A DNA stretch of 22,947 nucleotides. Origin: Colimorpha sp045591485. Lineage in GTDB: Bacteria; Bacteroidota; Bacteroidia; Bacteroidales; P3. Below, piece after piece: positions 1-6,994 of the stretch. The position numbers and the translations under genes are program-made. A model generated the notes under the pieces. The model saw only the letters and a list, made by a program, of their open reading frames with translations, was not told where the DNA came from and did not search any database. The stretch spans positions 1 through 22,947 of the forward strand of contig JAZNSV010000090.1 of assembly GCA_045591485.1 (NCBI GenBank). Direction: 5' to 3'. Position 1 is the first letter of the stretch, and each line of letters begins with the position of its first letter.

Positions 1-37
1 GCAGCCCCCAAAGGCCGATTCGCTACCGTTTTGGCAG

Positions 38-158
38 TGCTCCCCTACACCCGTTGTACGATACATGTACGATATATGTACGATACTTGTACGATTGGCA
101 ATCGTACAAGTATCGTACATATATCGTACATGTATCGTACAACGGGTGTAGGGGAGCA
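38..158. repeat. 121-nt perfect palindrome of 11-bp units (copy 1)
   Basis: Base x pairs with base 196-x without a mismatch from 38 to 158, around a single central G at 98, giving 60-bp arms. Each arm holds four 11-bp units ending in CGAT: cgttgtacgat (52-62), acatgtacgat (63-73), atatgtacgat (74-84) and acttgtacgat (85-95). The outer 14 bp of each arm are a GC-rich extension (tgctcccctacacc). Transcribed, it would fold into a very long hairpin whose 11-bp period matches one turn of A-form RNA. It lies about 370 bp upstream of aspA. It is not followed by a T-run, so it is not an ordinary terminator. Function unknown. Confidence 0.95.
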
Positions 159-235
159 TACTATAACATTGATTTAGTGTGAGTTATGTGTACACAGACA
201 GCCTGCAGAGTGCTAACCGACAGAATGACAACCAA
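159..235 (+). repeat. Conserved one-sided flank of palindrome copy 1
   Basis: The bases right of the palindrome match, in reverse complement, the bases left of palindrome copy 2 (about 11137-11199). Shared blocks are GGGAGCATACTAT, ATTGATKTAGTGTG, GTTAT and AGAGTGCTAA, followed by a CAGAAT-like block, with small insertions between them. The conserved unit is therefore larger than the palindrome and has a direction. I see no protein in it: the 67-codon frame at 179-382 looks like chance. Confidence 0.7.
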
Positions 236-399
236 TTGCCGTCCGTTTTCGCTGTCAAACCTAATCGCAAGAAAACTATTGATAAAATTCCCCCATCTGC
301 AAAACGCGAACGCATCGCGTGTGCATCCGCAATACCTTTTTCACTAAGGTATTGCAATTGCACCCAGCAGCGCATCTATTGACAGATGTGCAAGTTATG

Positions 400-459
400 T
401 ACTTTTGAATAAAAAAATATCAAAAAAATTTTCCACGTAAAGAAAATGATGTATATTTG
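400..459 (+). promoter_or_regulatory. Candidate aspA-nqr promoters
   Basis: The best match to the Bacteroidetes consensus is TTTT at 429-432, a 19-bp spacer, and TATATTTG at 452-459, followed by CAG where transcription would start (about 466). A second possible -7 box, TACTTTTG, lies at 400-407 with a poor -33 (ATTG, 378-381, 18-bp spacing). The first leaves a leader of about 65 nt before the aspA ATG at 532. Calls rest on consensus only. Confidence 0.6.
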
Positions 460-531
460 CAGTCGAAACATTGAGAGCAAATCCAATGTATCGAGCTGAA
501 TAACAAAAACTTGAATATAAATAACTACACA

Positions 532-1950
532 ATGAGCAACAACAAATTCCGTACAGAAAGCGACCTCCTCGGGTCAAAAGAAGTACCCGCAGAGGCATTA
601 TATGGTGTACAAACCACTCGTGCTATCGAAAACTTCCACATCAGCGGCCAACTGCTCTGCAGCTATCCCAACTTTATCAAAGGTATGGCCATCACCAAGA
701 AGGCTGCCGCAATTGCCAACGTCGAAGTAGGCATGATCACCAAAGAGCAGGGCGATGCCATCGTCTGGGCATGCGACCAGCTGATTGCCGGCAAGTACCA
801 TGAGCAGTTCCCGATCGACATGATCCAGGGCGGTGCAGGTACGAGCACCAACATGGCTGCCAACGAGGTCATCGCCAACCTGGCTCTCGAAAAGATGGGC
901 TATCAGCGCGGCGACTACCAGTATTGCTCGCCCAACGACGTGGTCAACGCCAGCCAGAGCACCAACGACGCCTATCCCTGCGCCATCCACATGGCCCTCT
1001 GCCTCGAGCACCTCGAGTTCATGCCCCGCCTGGAACAGATGATTGCCGCCCTCGACAAGAAGAGCGTCGAGTTTGCCCACGTCATCAAGATGGGCCGCAC
1101 CCAGCTGCAGGACGCCGTTCCGATGACTCTCGGCCAGACCTTCGGCGGCTTTGCCGCATCGCTGCGCGGCGAGCTGAAGAACCTGCGCGACACCGCCGAC
1201 GAGTTCCTCATCGTCAACATGGGCGCCACCGCCATCGGCACCGGCATCTGCTCGAAGCCCGGCTACAGCGAGGCCTGCATCAAGGCCCTGCGCAAAGTCA
1301 CCGGCTGGAACATCAGCCTGGCCGACAACCTGATCGAGGCCACCAGCGCCACCACCTGCATGATTGCCTACAGCGCCGCCATGAAGCGCCTGGCCATCAA
1401 GATCAACAAGATGTGCAACGACCTCCGTCTCCTCAGCAGCGGTCCCCGTTGCGGCCTCAACGAGATCCACCTGCCCGAACGCCAGCCCGGCAGCAGCATC
1501 ATGCCCGGCAAGGTGAACCCCGTCATACCCGAGGTGATGAACCAGGTGTGCTACAAGGTCATCGGCAACGACGTCTGCATCAGCCTCGCCAGCGACAACG
1601 GCCAGCTCGAGCTCAACGTCATGGAGCCCGTCATCGCCTACACCCTTTTCGAGAGCATCCATCTGCTCGAAAACGGTCTCGACACCCTGCGCACCCTCTG
1701 CATCGACGGCATCATCGCCAACGAGAAACGCTGCCGCGAACTTGTCGAACACAGTATCGGCATCGTCACCATGCTCAACCCCATCATCGGCTACAAGCAG
1801 AGCACCAAGATTGCCAAGGAGGCCAACGAGACCGGCCGCGGCGTCTACGAGCTCGTCCTTGAGCACGGCCTGCTCACCAAAGAGCAGCTCGACGAGATAC
1901 TGAAACCGGAGAACATGCTTCAACCGGTCGAACTCAATATATCGAAATGA
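532..1950 (+). CDS. aspA: Aspartate ammonia-lyase (aspartase)
   Basis: Converts L-aspartate to fumarate and ammonia in the cytoplasm. The 472-aa product is close to the length of E. coli AspA. It opens with the family pattern DLLGSKEVPAEALYGVQTTRA, has GRTQLQDAVPMTLGQ (the aspartase rather than the fumarase version, which has GRTHLQDA) and the superfamily signature GSSIMPGKVNP that forms the catalytic loop. I chose the ATG at 532; an in-frame TTG at 511 would add seven residues with no family support. The stop overlaps the nqrA start (ATGA), so aspA is the first gene of the nqr operon and probably translationally coupled to it. Fumarate made here can serve as acceptor for the quinol produced by NQR, through a fumarate reductase not in this window. 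Annotation as aspartase is secure; the respiratory role is inferred. Confidence 0.95.
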   Translation: MSNNKFRTESDLLGSKEVPAEALYGVQTTRAIENFHISGQLLCSYPNFIKGMAITKKAAAIANVEVGMITKEQGDAIVWACDQLIAGKYHEQFPIDMIQGGAGTSTNMAANEVIANLALEKMGYQRGDYQYCSPNDVVNASQSTNDAYPCAIHMALCLEHLEFMPRLEQMIAALDKKSVEFAHVIKMGRTQLQDAVPMTLGQTFGGFAASLRGELKNLRDTADEFLIVNMGATAIGTGICSKPGYSEACIKALRKVTGWNISLADNLIEATSATTCMIAYSAAMKRLAIKINKMCNDLRLLSSGPRCGLNEIHLPERQPGSSIMPGKVNPVIPEVMNQVCYKVIGNDVCISLASDNGQLELNVMEPVIAYTLFESIHLLENGLDTLRTLCIDGIIANEKRCRELVEHSIGIVTMLNPIIGYKQSTKIAKEANETGRGVYELVLEHGLLTKEQLDEILKPENMLQPVELNISK

Positions 1951-3275
1951 AGACAATAAAGATAAAGAAAGGTCTAGACCTGCCGCTCGGTGGAGACGCC
2001 GAGCGGCAGGTCGTTGACGCACGTGCCATAGACCGCTATGCCGTGAAGCCCACCGATGTGGTGGGCTTTGTGCCACGACTGCTTGTGGCTGAAGGCGATA
2101 CGGTCTGTGCTGGACAACCACTGATGGCCGACAAGGCCGACCCACGCATCACACTGCCGTCGCCAGTCGACGGTGTGGTCAGCGCCATTGTCCGCGGCGA
2201 GAAACGCCGCCTGCTCGAGGTAGTGGTGTGTCGGAGTAATCAGACCAATCTGAGTAATCAGAATAATCAGAGCAATCAGAATACTCTGACTCCCGAAGCA
2301 CCTGTATGGTGGATGCTGCGCGAGCGCCCGTTCGGCACCATAGCCAACCCCGACCACAAGCCCAAGGGCATCTTCGTCAGCATGCGCGACACCAACCCCC
2401 TGGCGCCCGACATCGACTTTGCCCTGCGCGGCCGCGAACACGAGTTCGAGGCTGGCCTCGCGGTTCTCGGCCGCCTGGCCGAAGTGCAGGTGGTGCGCGC
2501 CGAAGGCCCCCACCCTGCCGGCAATATCGGCACCATCGTGGGCGCGCTGAGCCCCATCAACAAGGGCGAGTGCATCTGGCATGTGGGCGCACAGGATGTG
2601 GCCAACATCGGACGCTGGGCCACCTCCGGCGAATACCGCCCCGAGCGCGTGGTAAGCGCCGCCGGCCCCGCAGCCAAAGCACCTAAGCACTACCGCCTCA
2701 TCTGCGGTGCATGCATAGAGCAGATAAGCGACGTGCAGCTGATGAACCCGCAGTACCCGGTCATCGCCAACGCCACCGGCACACGCATCATCAGCGGCAG
2801 CGTGCTCAGCGGCACACAAATAGCCCCTGACGGGTTCCTCGGCATGTACGACCAGCAGATCACCTTTATCGAAGAAGGCAACCAGTACGAGTTCATGGGG
2901 TGGCTCATGCCCGGCATCAGCAAGTTCAGCTTCAGCCGCACCTTCCTCAGCGGCATGATGCACGACTTCGTGCCCAAACCTTTCCGCGAGATGATGCCCG
3001 CCCTGCATAGTCCTTTCAACACCAACACCCACGGCTCGGTGCGCCCCTTCCTCTTCACAGGCAGCTTCGAACGCGTGTTCCCGCTCGACATCTATCCGCT
3101 CCAGCTCATCAAGGCCTGCATCGTGGGCGACATCGAACTGCAGGAACAGCTCGGCATCTACGAGGTAGAGCCCGAGGACTTTGCCCTGTGCGAGTTTATC
3201 GACCCCTCCAAAACCGACATCCAACCCATCATCCGCGAGGCTCTTGAAGTCCTCAGAAAGGAGGCTATGGCATGA
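1947..3275 (+). CDS. nqrA: Na+-translocating NADH:quinone reductase subunit A
   Basis: Cytoplasmic-side subunit of the six-subunit Na+-NQR, associated with quinone binding. The 442-aa product starts KIKKGLDLPLGGDAE, like the KGLDINLKG start of other NqrA proteins, and carries the biotinyl-lipoyl-like segment around residues 55-90 (PSPVDGVVSAIVRGEKRR). Middle and C-terminal regions match the family (GECIWHVGAQDVANIG; GSVLSGTQ; GRE-like C-terminal helices). The ATG overlaps the aspA stop by 4 nt, with no Shine-Dalgarno sequence. Two oddities: codons 11-22 contain a 14-bp perfect hairpin, and the linker at about residues 96-113 is an Asn/Gln-rich run encoded by 9-bp repeats (2235-2282) where relatives have an ordinary linker. 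Confidence 0.95.
   Translation: MKTIKIKKGLDLPLGGDAERQVVDARAIDRYAVKPTDVVGFVPRLLVAEGDTVCAGQPLMADKADPRITLPSPVDGVVSAIVRGEKRRLLEVVVCRSNQTNLSNQNNQSNQNTLTPEAPVWWMLRERPFGTIANPDHKPKGIFVSMRDTNPLAPDIDFALRGREHEFEAGLAVLGRLAEVQVVRAEGPHPAGNIGTIVGALSPINKGECIWHVGAQDVANIGRWATSGEYRPERVVSAAGPAAKAPKHYRLICGACIEQISDVQLMNPQYPVIANATGTRIISGSVLSGTQIAPDGFLGMYDQQITFIEEGNQYEFMGWLMPGISKFSFSRTFLSGMMHDFVPKPFREMMPALHSPFNTNTHGSVRPFLFTGSFERVFPLDIYPLQLIKACIVGDIELQEQLGIYEVEPEDFALCEFIDPSKTDIQPIIREALEVLRKEAMA
1977..2012 (+). other. 14-bp hairpin at the start of nqrA
   Basis: gacctgccgctcgg (1977-1990) and its exact complement ccgagcggcaggtc (1999-2012) flank an 8-nt loop. It begins 30 nt after the nqrA ATG, inside coding sequence. 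There is no following T-run, so it is not an intrinsic terminator. It could slow ribosomes or RNA polymerase, or protect a 3' processed end, and so set aspA against nqr expression; that role is inference. Confidence 0.8.
3255..3264 (+). promoter_or_regulatory. Strong Shine-Dalgarno of nqrB
   Basis: AGAAAGGAGG ends 7 nt before the nqrB ATG, inside the last codons of nqrA. It is unusual because Bacteroidetes genes mostly lack such sites, and it supports the ATG at 3272 as the start. Confidence 0.8.
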
Positions 3276-4432
3276 ATATGAAATGGTTATCAGACTGGTT
3301 CGAGAAGATCGAGCCCAAGGGCAAATGGGCATGGCTGGGGAGCACCTACGAGGCGTTCCACACCTTCGCCTTCACGCCCAAGACCGTGACCAAGAGCGGC
3401 TCGCATATCCGTGATGCTGTGGACATGAAGCGCAGCATTATCATCGTGGTCATCGCGCTGATGCCCGCCCTACTCTTCGGCATGTGGAACATCGGCTACC
3501 AGACCGCCATGAGCACCGGCGCCGATTGGCACTGGCTCTACATGTGGTGGTTCGGATTCCTGCGCATGCTGCCGCTGATTGTGGTGAGCTATGCCGTGGG
3601 CCTCTTCATCGAGTTTGCCTTTGCGCAGTACCGTCACCATGAGGTGAACGAGGGTTATCTCGCCACAGGCTTGCTGATACCGATGATAGTGCCCGTCACC
3701 ACGCCGCTGTGGCAGGTGGCGCTGGCCGTAGCCTTCGCCGTCATCATAGGCAAAGAGGTCTTCGGCGGCAGCGGCATGAACTTCCTCAACCCCGCCCTTG
3801 TAGCGCGCGCCTTCCTCTTCTTCGCCTACCCCACCCACATGAGCGGCGACAAAGTATGGATTGCCGCCAAGATGTGGGGCAACGACGCCATCGCCGGTGC
3901 CACCCCCATGGGCGAGCTGGCCGCCGGCATGCATCCTTCTGCCTCGGCCCTCGACATGCTCATCGGCACCATCCCCGGCTCCACCTGCGAGACCTCCGTC
4001 ATCGCCATCGCCCTGGGCGCCCTGCTGCTGCTCTTCACGGGCATCGCCAGCTGGCGCATCATGCTCAGCGTGTTCCTCGGCGGCGGCCTAATGGGCCTGC
4101 TCTTCAACGCCATAGGCTACAACGAGTACATGCAGCTGCCGTTCTACTACCACTTCCTGATGGGTGGCTTCGCCTTCGGCGCCGTCTTCATGGCCACCGA
4201 CCCCGTCACCGCCGCACAGACCAACACCGGCAAGTGGATCTACGGCCTTCTGATAGGCGCCTTCGCCGTGCTGCTGCGCGTATGCAACCCCGCCTACCCC
4301 GAGGGCATGATGCTCAGCATCCTCTTCATGAACTGCATGGCTCCGCTCATCGACCACTGCGTGGTGGCACAGAATATCAAGCGCCGCGCCAAACGCGCCG
4401 CCATTATCGGAAAGGAGGCCCACAATGGCTAA
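3272..4432 (+). CDS. nqrB: Na+-translocating NADH:quinone reductase subunit B
   Basis: Main integral membrane subunit carrying covalent FMN and part of the sodium path. The 386-aa product has an N-terminal cytoplasmic segment (about residues 1-53) followed by about ten hydrophobic helices. The flavinylation motif is GTIPGSTCETS, with Thr238 as the expected FMN-phosphate attachment site. The pattern KEVFGGSGMNFLNPALVARAF is typical of the NqrB/RnfD family; presence with NqrA and NqrF makes it NqrB. The ATG overlaps the nqrA stop by 4 nt and follows AAAGGAGG. Confidence 0.95.
   Translation: MNMKWLSDWFEKIEPKGKWAWLGSTYEAFHTFAFTPKTVTKSGSHIRDAVDMKRSIIIVVIALMPALLFGMWNIGYQTAMSTGADWHWLYMWWFGFLRMLPLIVVSYAVGLFIEFAFAQYRHHEVNEGYLATGLLIPMIVPVTTPLWQVALAVAFAVIIGKEVFGGSGMNFLNPALVARAFLFFAYPTHMSGDKVWIAAKMWGNDAIAGATPMGELAAGMHPSASALDMLIGTIPGSTCETSVIAIALGALLLLFTGIASWRIMLSVFLGGGLMGLLFNAIGYNEYMQLPFYYHFLMGGFAFGAVFMATDPVTAAQTNTGKWIYGLLIGAFAVLLRVCNPAYPEGMMLSILFMNCMAPLIDHCVVAQNIKRRAKRAAIIGKEAHNG
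4411..4418 (+). promoter_or_regulatory. Strong Shine-Dalgarno of nqrC
   Basis: AAAGGAGG ends 6 nt before the ATG at 4425 and lies in the last codons of nqrB. Same sequence as at nqrB and nqrD. Confidence 0.8.
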
Positions 4433-5048
4433 AAAAAACTTCAGCAACACCTATATATTTATCTATTCGGCAGTCCTCGTCGTGGTGGCGGCCCTCATCC
4501 TCACCGTGGTGGCCGTCAGCCTCAAGCCCGCGCAGGAGAAAAACCAGCAGGCCGAGACCAAGCAGATGATACTGAAGACTATCGGCATCGAGGCCACCCG
4601 CGACAACGCCGATGTGCTCTACGCCCAGCACATCACCGAGGCCGACAACCACTACACCTTCGACGGCGGCATCATCCTGCCCCTGAAAGGCACCGGCCTC
4701 TGGGGACCCATCTGGGGCTATCTGGCTCTCGACCAAACCAGCACCGTCGTCGGCGCAGTCTTCGACCACAAGGGCGAGACCCCCGGCCTCGGCGGCGAGA
4801 TTGCCTCCGACAAGTTCGCCCAGCGCTTCATCGGCAAGAAGATGGACAAAGAAGCCATCCACCTGAAGAAGAACGCCGACAAGAGCAACCCCTACGAGGT
4901 TGACGCCATCAGCGGCGGCACCATGACCAGCAACAGCGTCACCGCCATGCTGGCCAAAGCCTATGAAGACTACAAGCAGATTCCGGATAATCCGGATAAT
5001 CCGGAAACTCCGGAAATCCCAGAAGAAAGAAAGGAGGCTACCGAATGA
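4425..5048 (+). CDS. nqrC: Na+-translocating NADH:quinone reductase subunit C
   Basis: Membrane-anchored subunit with a periplasmic FMN domain. The 207-aa product has one N-terminal membrane helix (about residues 9-33) and the flavinylation motif SGGTMTS, with Thr166 expected to bind FMN through its phosphate. GETPGLGGEI (about 117-126) is the conserved stretch of the FMN-binding domain family (PF04205 type). The C-terminus after about residue 184 is a Pro/Asn/Glu tail encoded by 9-bp repeats (4983-5018), not expected in relatives. The start overlaps nqrB by 8 nt and the stop overlaps nqrD by 4 nt. Confidence 0.95.
   Translation: MAKKNFSNTYIFIYSAVLVVVAALILTVVAVSLKPAQEKNQQAETKQMILKTIGIEATRDNADVLYAQHITEADNHYTFDGGIILPLKGTGLWGPIWGYLALDQTSTVVGAVFDHKGETPGLGGEIASDKFAQRFIGKKMDKEAIHLKKNADKSNPYEVDAISGGTMTSNSVTAMLAKAYEDYKQIPDNPDNPETPEIPEERKEATE
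5030..5037 (+). promoter_or_regulatory. Strong Shine-Dalgarno of nqrD
   Basis: AAAGGAGG ends 7 nt before the ATG at 5045, inside the last codons of nqrC. Confidence 0.8.
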
Positions 5049-5662
5049 AGAACTTTGACCTCATAAAACTCCCCTTCAGCAAGGAGAACCCCATCCTGGT
5101 ACAGGTGCTGGGCGTATGCTCCTGTCTGGCGGTGACGGCGCAGCTGAAGCCCGCCGTGGTGATGGCCCTGAGCGTCACCGTGGTGGTGGTGCTGGCCAAC
5201 GTCATCATCTCGCTGCTGCGCAACACCATCCCGCCGCGCATCCGCATCATCGTGCAGCTCGTCGTCGTCTCCACCCTCGTGGTGCTGGTGGACCAGGTGC
5301 TGAAAGCCTATGTCTACGACGTGAGCAAGCAGCTCTCCGTCTTCGTGGGCCTCATCATCACCAACTGCATCGTCATGGGACGCCTCGAGGCTTTCGCCAT
5401 GGTGCAGAAACCGTGGGCGAGCTTCCTTGACGGACTTGGCAACGGACTCGGCTACAGCGTCATCCTCATTGTCCTCGGCTTCGTCCGCGAGCTCTTCGGC
5501 AGCGGCACCCTCTGGGGCTACCCCGTGATGGAGAAGCTCGGCCTCTACAGCATCGGCTACGAGAACAACGGCCTGATGATCATGCCCCCCATGGCCCTCA
5601 TCCTCGTCGGCCTCATCATCTGGTGGCACCGCTCGAGAAACAAAGACCTCTGCGAACAATGA
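5045..5662 (+). CDS. nqrD: Na+-translocating NADH:quinone reductase subunit D
   Basis: Integral membrane subunit which with NqrE holds an intramembrane iron-sulfur centre. The 205-aa product has six predicted helices. Expected ligand cysteines are visible: VLGVCSCLAV (Cys25, with Cys27 next to it) and TNCIVMGRLEAFA (Cys108), matching the two-half inverted topology of the NqrD/NqrE/RnfA/RnfE family. The C-terminal GLIIWWHRSRNKDLCEQ is cytoplasmic. Starts in an ATGA overlap with nqrC and ends in an ATGA overlap with the thioredoxin-like gene, which separates it from nqrE. Confidence 0.95.
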   Translation: MKNFDLIKLPFSKENPILVQVLGVCSCLAVTAQLKPAVVMALSVTVVVVLANVIISLLRNTIPPRIRIIVQLVVVSTLVVLVDQVLKAYVYDVSKQLSVFVGLIITNCIVMGRLEAFAMVQKPWASFLDGLGNGLGYSVILIVLGFVRELFGSGTLWGYPVMEKLGLYSIGYENNGLMIMPPMALILVGLIIWWHRSRNKDLCEQ

Positions 5663-6945
5663 ACGCCTCTAAACACATACTTTGCCTTCTTCGATCCTTC
5701 GGCGATCCTTCGACGATTCTTCGGCGAACACTCATCCTCGTGTACCTCGTGGTGAGCGTATTCGCCGTACAGGCACAAAATGGCGACGAGGCAAAGCGTG
5801 TACTACGTCTTTCACGCGAGAAATGCCAGTCCATCCAACAAGGGCATTATGTAATGCAGTTGAGGAAGAAATACATGTCGGAAAAGGATACGATTGCGGA
5901 ACGCTACACCTGCGACTTCCGTAAGTTGCCCGACGATACCATCTTCGGAAAGGCTTTCAACATGACATTCGAGCCAATGGACGAGGAAGCGAATTGGAAA
6001 GGCCACCAGCTCTATACGGGCATCGAGTTAGTATGGATTTACGACACTGCCGCAATCGTCCAGTCGTGCGACCAATGGGCCGACAAGATTATCGCCGGAC
6101 GGCACAACCGCCAGTTCTACACAGTCTTGACAAACAAAAGCAGTTACCCCCTACTTGACGAGGAGGATCTGACTAACAGCAGCCTCACCTACTCCCTCTC
6201 GGAAACGACACTCGACGGCAAACCCTGCCACCTGGTTCATTACCGCAAAACGGACTTCGACCCCGACACTATCTTCGGCATCAACACCCTGCTCTATGAG
6301 GTGGGCATTTGGATTGACAAGCGGGACTACCTGCCCATCCAATACACCATACTTTTCATCAACGAGGAGGGACGAGACACTACTACCCAGTTCGAGGAGC
6401 GCCGGCTGCTGGAGTTCTCCTCCGAGGTCGACGAGAGCACTCTGACAATGAAGTCCATCCCCGCCAACTTGAAACTGAAAGACTACGAACCTTACAAGGA
6501 GCCCGAACCCCTTGCCGAAGGAACGCCGGCACCCGATTGGGCACTACCTACGCTTACGGGTGACACCGTCCGCCTCGCCGACCTGCGGGGCAAAGTGGTG
6601 CTGATTGACTTCTTCTACAAGTCGTGTGCCCCCTGCTGCGCCGCATTGCCATTTCTGCAAAGCATCCACGAAAAGTACAAAGACCGAGGTGTCGTGATGC
6701 TCGGCATCGACCCCATCGACAACCCCGTGAAGGACGAGATGGCCGACTTCCTCGCCAAGCGCGACATCACCTACACCACACTTTACTCCGACCGCGAACT
6801 GCCCAAGACCTACCACGTAGTCGCTTACCCAACGCTCTTCTTCATCAACTGCGACGGCAAGATTGCCAAGTTGCAACGGGGATACCATCAGTCACTCGAA
6901 ACTGCCATTGAAGATCAACTGCAGAAGATGCTTCAAAATCGATAA
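5659..6945 (+). CDS. TlpA-like thiol-disulfide oxidoreductase, secreted, inside the nqr operon
   Basis: A 428-aa periplasmic or membrane-associated redox protein. Residues 1 to about 40 form a signal peptide with a long n-region, hydrophobic core LILVYLVVSVFA and cleavage near AVQAQ. Residues 45-280 are a beta-rich region I do not recognise, perhaps LolA-like. Residues about 285-428 are a thioredoxin fold of the AhpC-TSA/TlpA type: GTPAPDWALPTL, then FFYKSCAPCCAALPF with active-site Cys323-Ala-Pro-Cys326, then the cis-Pro loop AYPTLFF. I chose ATG 5659, which overlaps the nqrD stop; upstream in-frame codons lie inside nqrD. No Shine-Dalgarno. Codon use looks less GC-biased than in the nqr genes. 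It interrupts the usual nqrD-nqrE adjacency, suggesting insertion, or recruitment to maintain NQR cysteines (inference). The coding sequence at 5685-5728 contains 11-bp repeats. Confidence 0.85.
   Translation: MNASKHILCLLRSFGDPSTILRRTLILVYLVVSVFAVQAQNGDEAKRVLRLSREKCQSIQQGHYVMQLRKKYMSEKDTIAERYTCDFRKLPDDTIFGKAFNMTFEPMDEEANWKGHQLYTGIELVWIYDTAAIVQSCDQWADKIIAGRHNRQFYTVLTNKSSYPLLDEEDLTNSSLTYSLSETTLDGKPCHLVHYRKTDFDPDTIFGINTLLYEVGIWIDKRDYLPIQYTILFINEEGRDTTTQFEERRLLEFSSEVDESTLTMKSIPANLKLKDYEPYKEPEPLAEGTPAPDWALPTLTGDTVRLADLRGKVVLIDFFYKSCAPCCAALPFLQSIHEKYKDRGVVMLGIDPIDNPVKDEMADFLAKRDITYTTLYSDRELPKTYHVVAYPTLFFINCDGKIAKLQRGYHQSLETAIEDQLQKMLQNR
5685..5728. repeat. 11-bp CGAT-ending tandem repeat in a signal-peptide region
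   Basis: Four consecutive 11-mers, ccttcttcgat, ccttcggcgat, ccttcgacgat and tcttcggcgaa, share period, length and the NNTT...CGAT frame with the palindrome units at 52-95. They encode part of the n-region of the thioredoxin-like protein. No inverted partner is visible nearby. Confidence 0.6.
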
Positions 6946-6950
6946 TTATA

Positions 6951-6990
6951 CACTAACGCATTGACGCACTAACACATTAACGCATTAATA
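6951..6990. repeat. 12-bp-period repeats upstream of nqrE
   Basis: The 49-nt spacer before nqrE is almost wholly made of imperfect units cactaacgcatt, gacgcactaaca, cattaacgcatt. The 9-mer taacgcatt occurs at 6954 and 6978. No Shine-Dalgarno or consensus promoter is visible. Confidence 0.65.
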
Positions 6991-6994
6991 GATT

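Noticed and set aside
38..158. CRISPR array
   Set aside because: The 11-bp units have no spacers and the whole is one palindrome; no cas genes are present.
208..216. Functional CIRCE operator
   Set aside because: Only one 9-bp half is present at either copy. Kept as a low-interest finding, not as a feature.
179..382. 67-codon frame between palindrome copy 1 and aspA
   Set aside because: Biased composition, overlapped by another frame of similar length on the opposite strand, no promoter fit, and its start lies in the repeat flank.
511..531. TTG start for aspA, adding seven residues
   Set aside because: The added residues lack family similarity, and the ATG at 532 directly precedes the conserved N-terminus.
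1977..2012. Intrinsic terminator between aspA and nqrA
   Set aside because: The hairpin is perfect but has no downstream T-run and lies inside nqrA codons.
598..2145. 515-codon open frame antisense to aspA
   Set aside because: It mirrors a well-supported gene, has low-complexity Ala/Gly/Val/Asp-rich translation, and is typical of GC-biased third positions.
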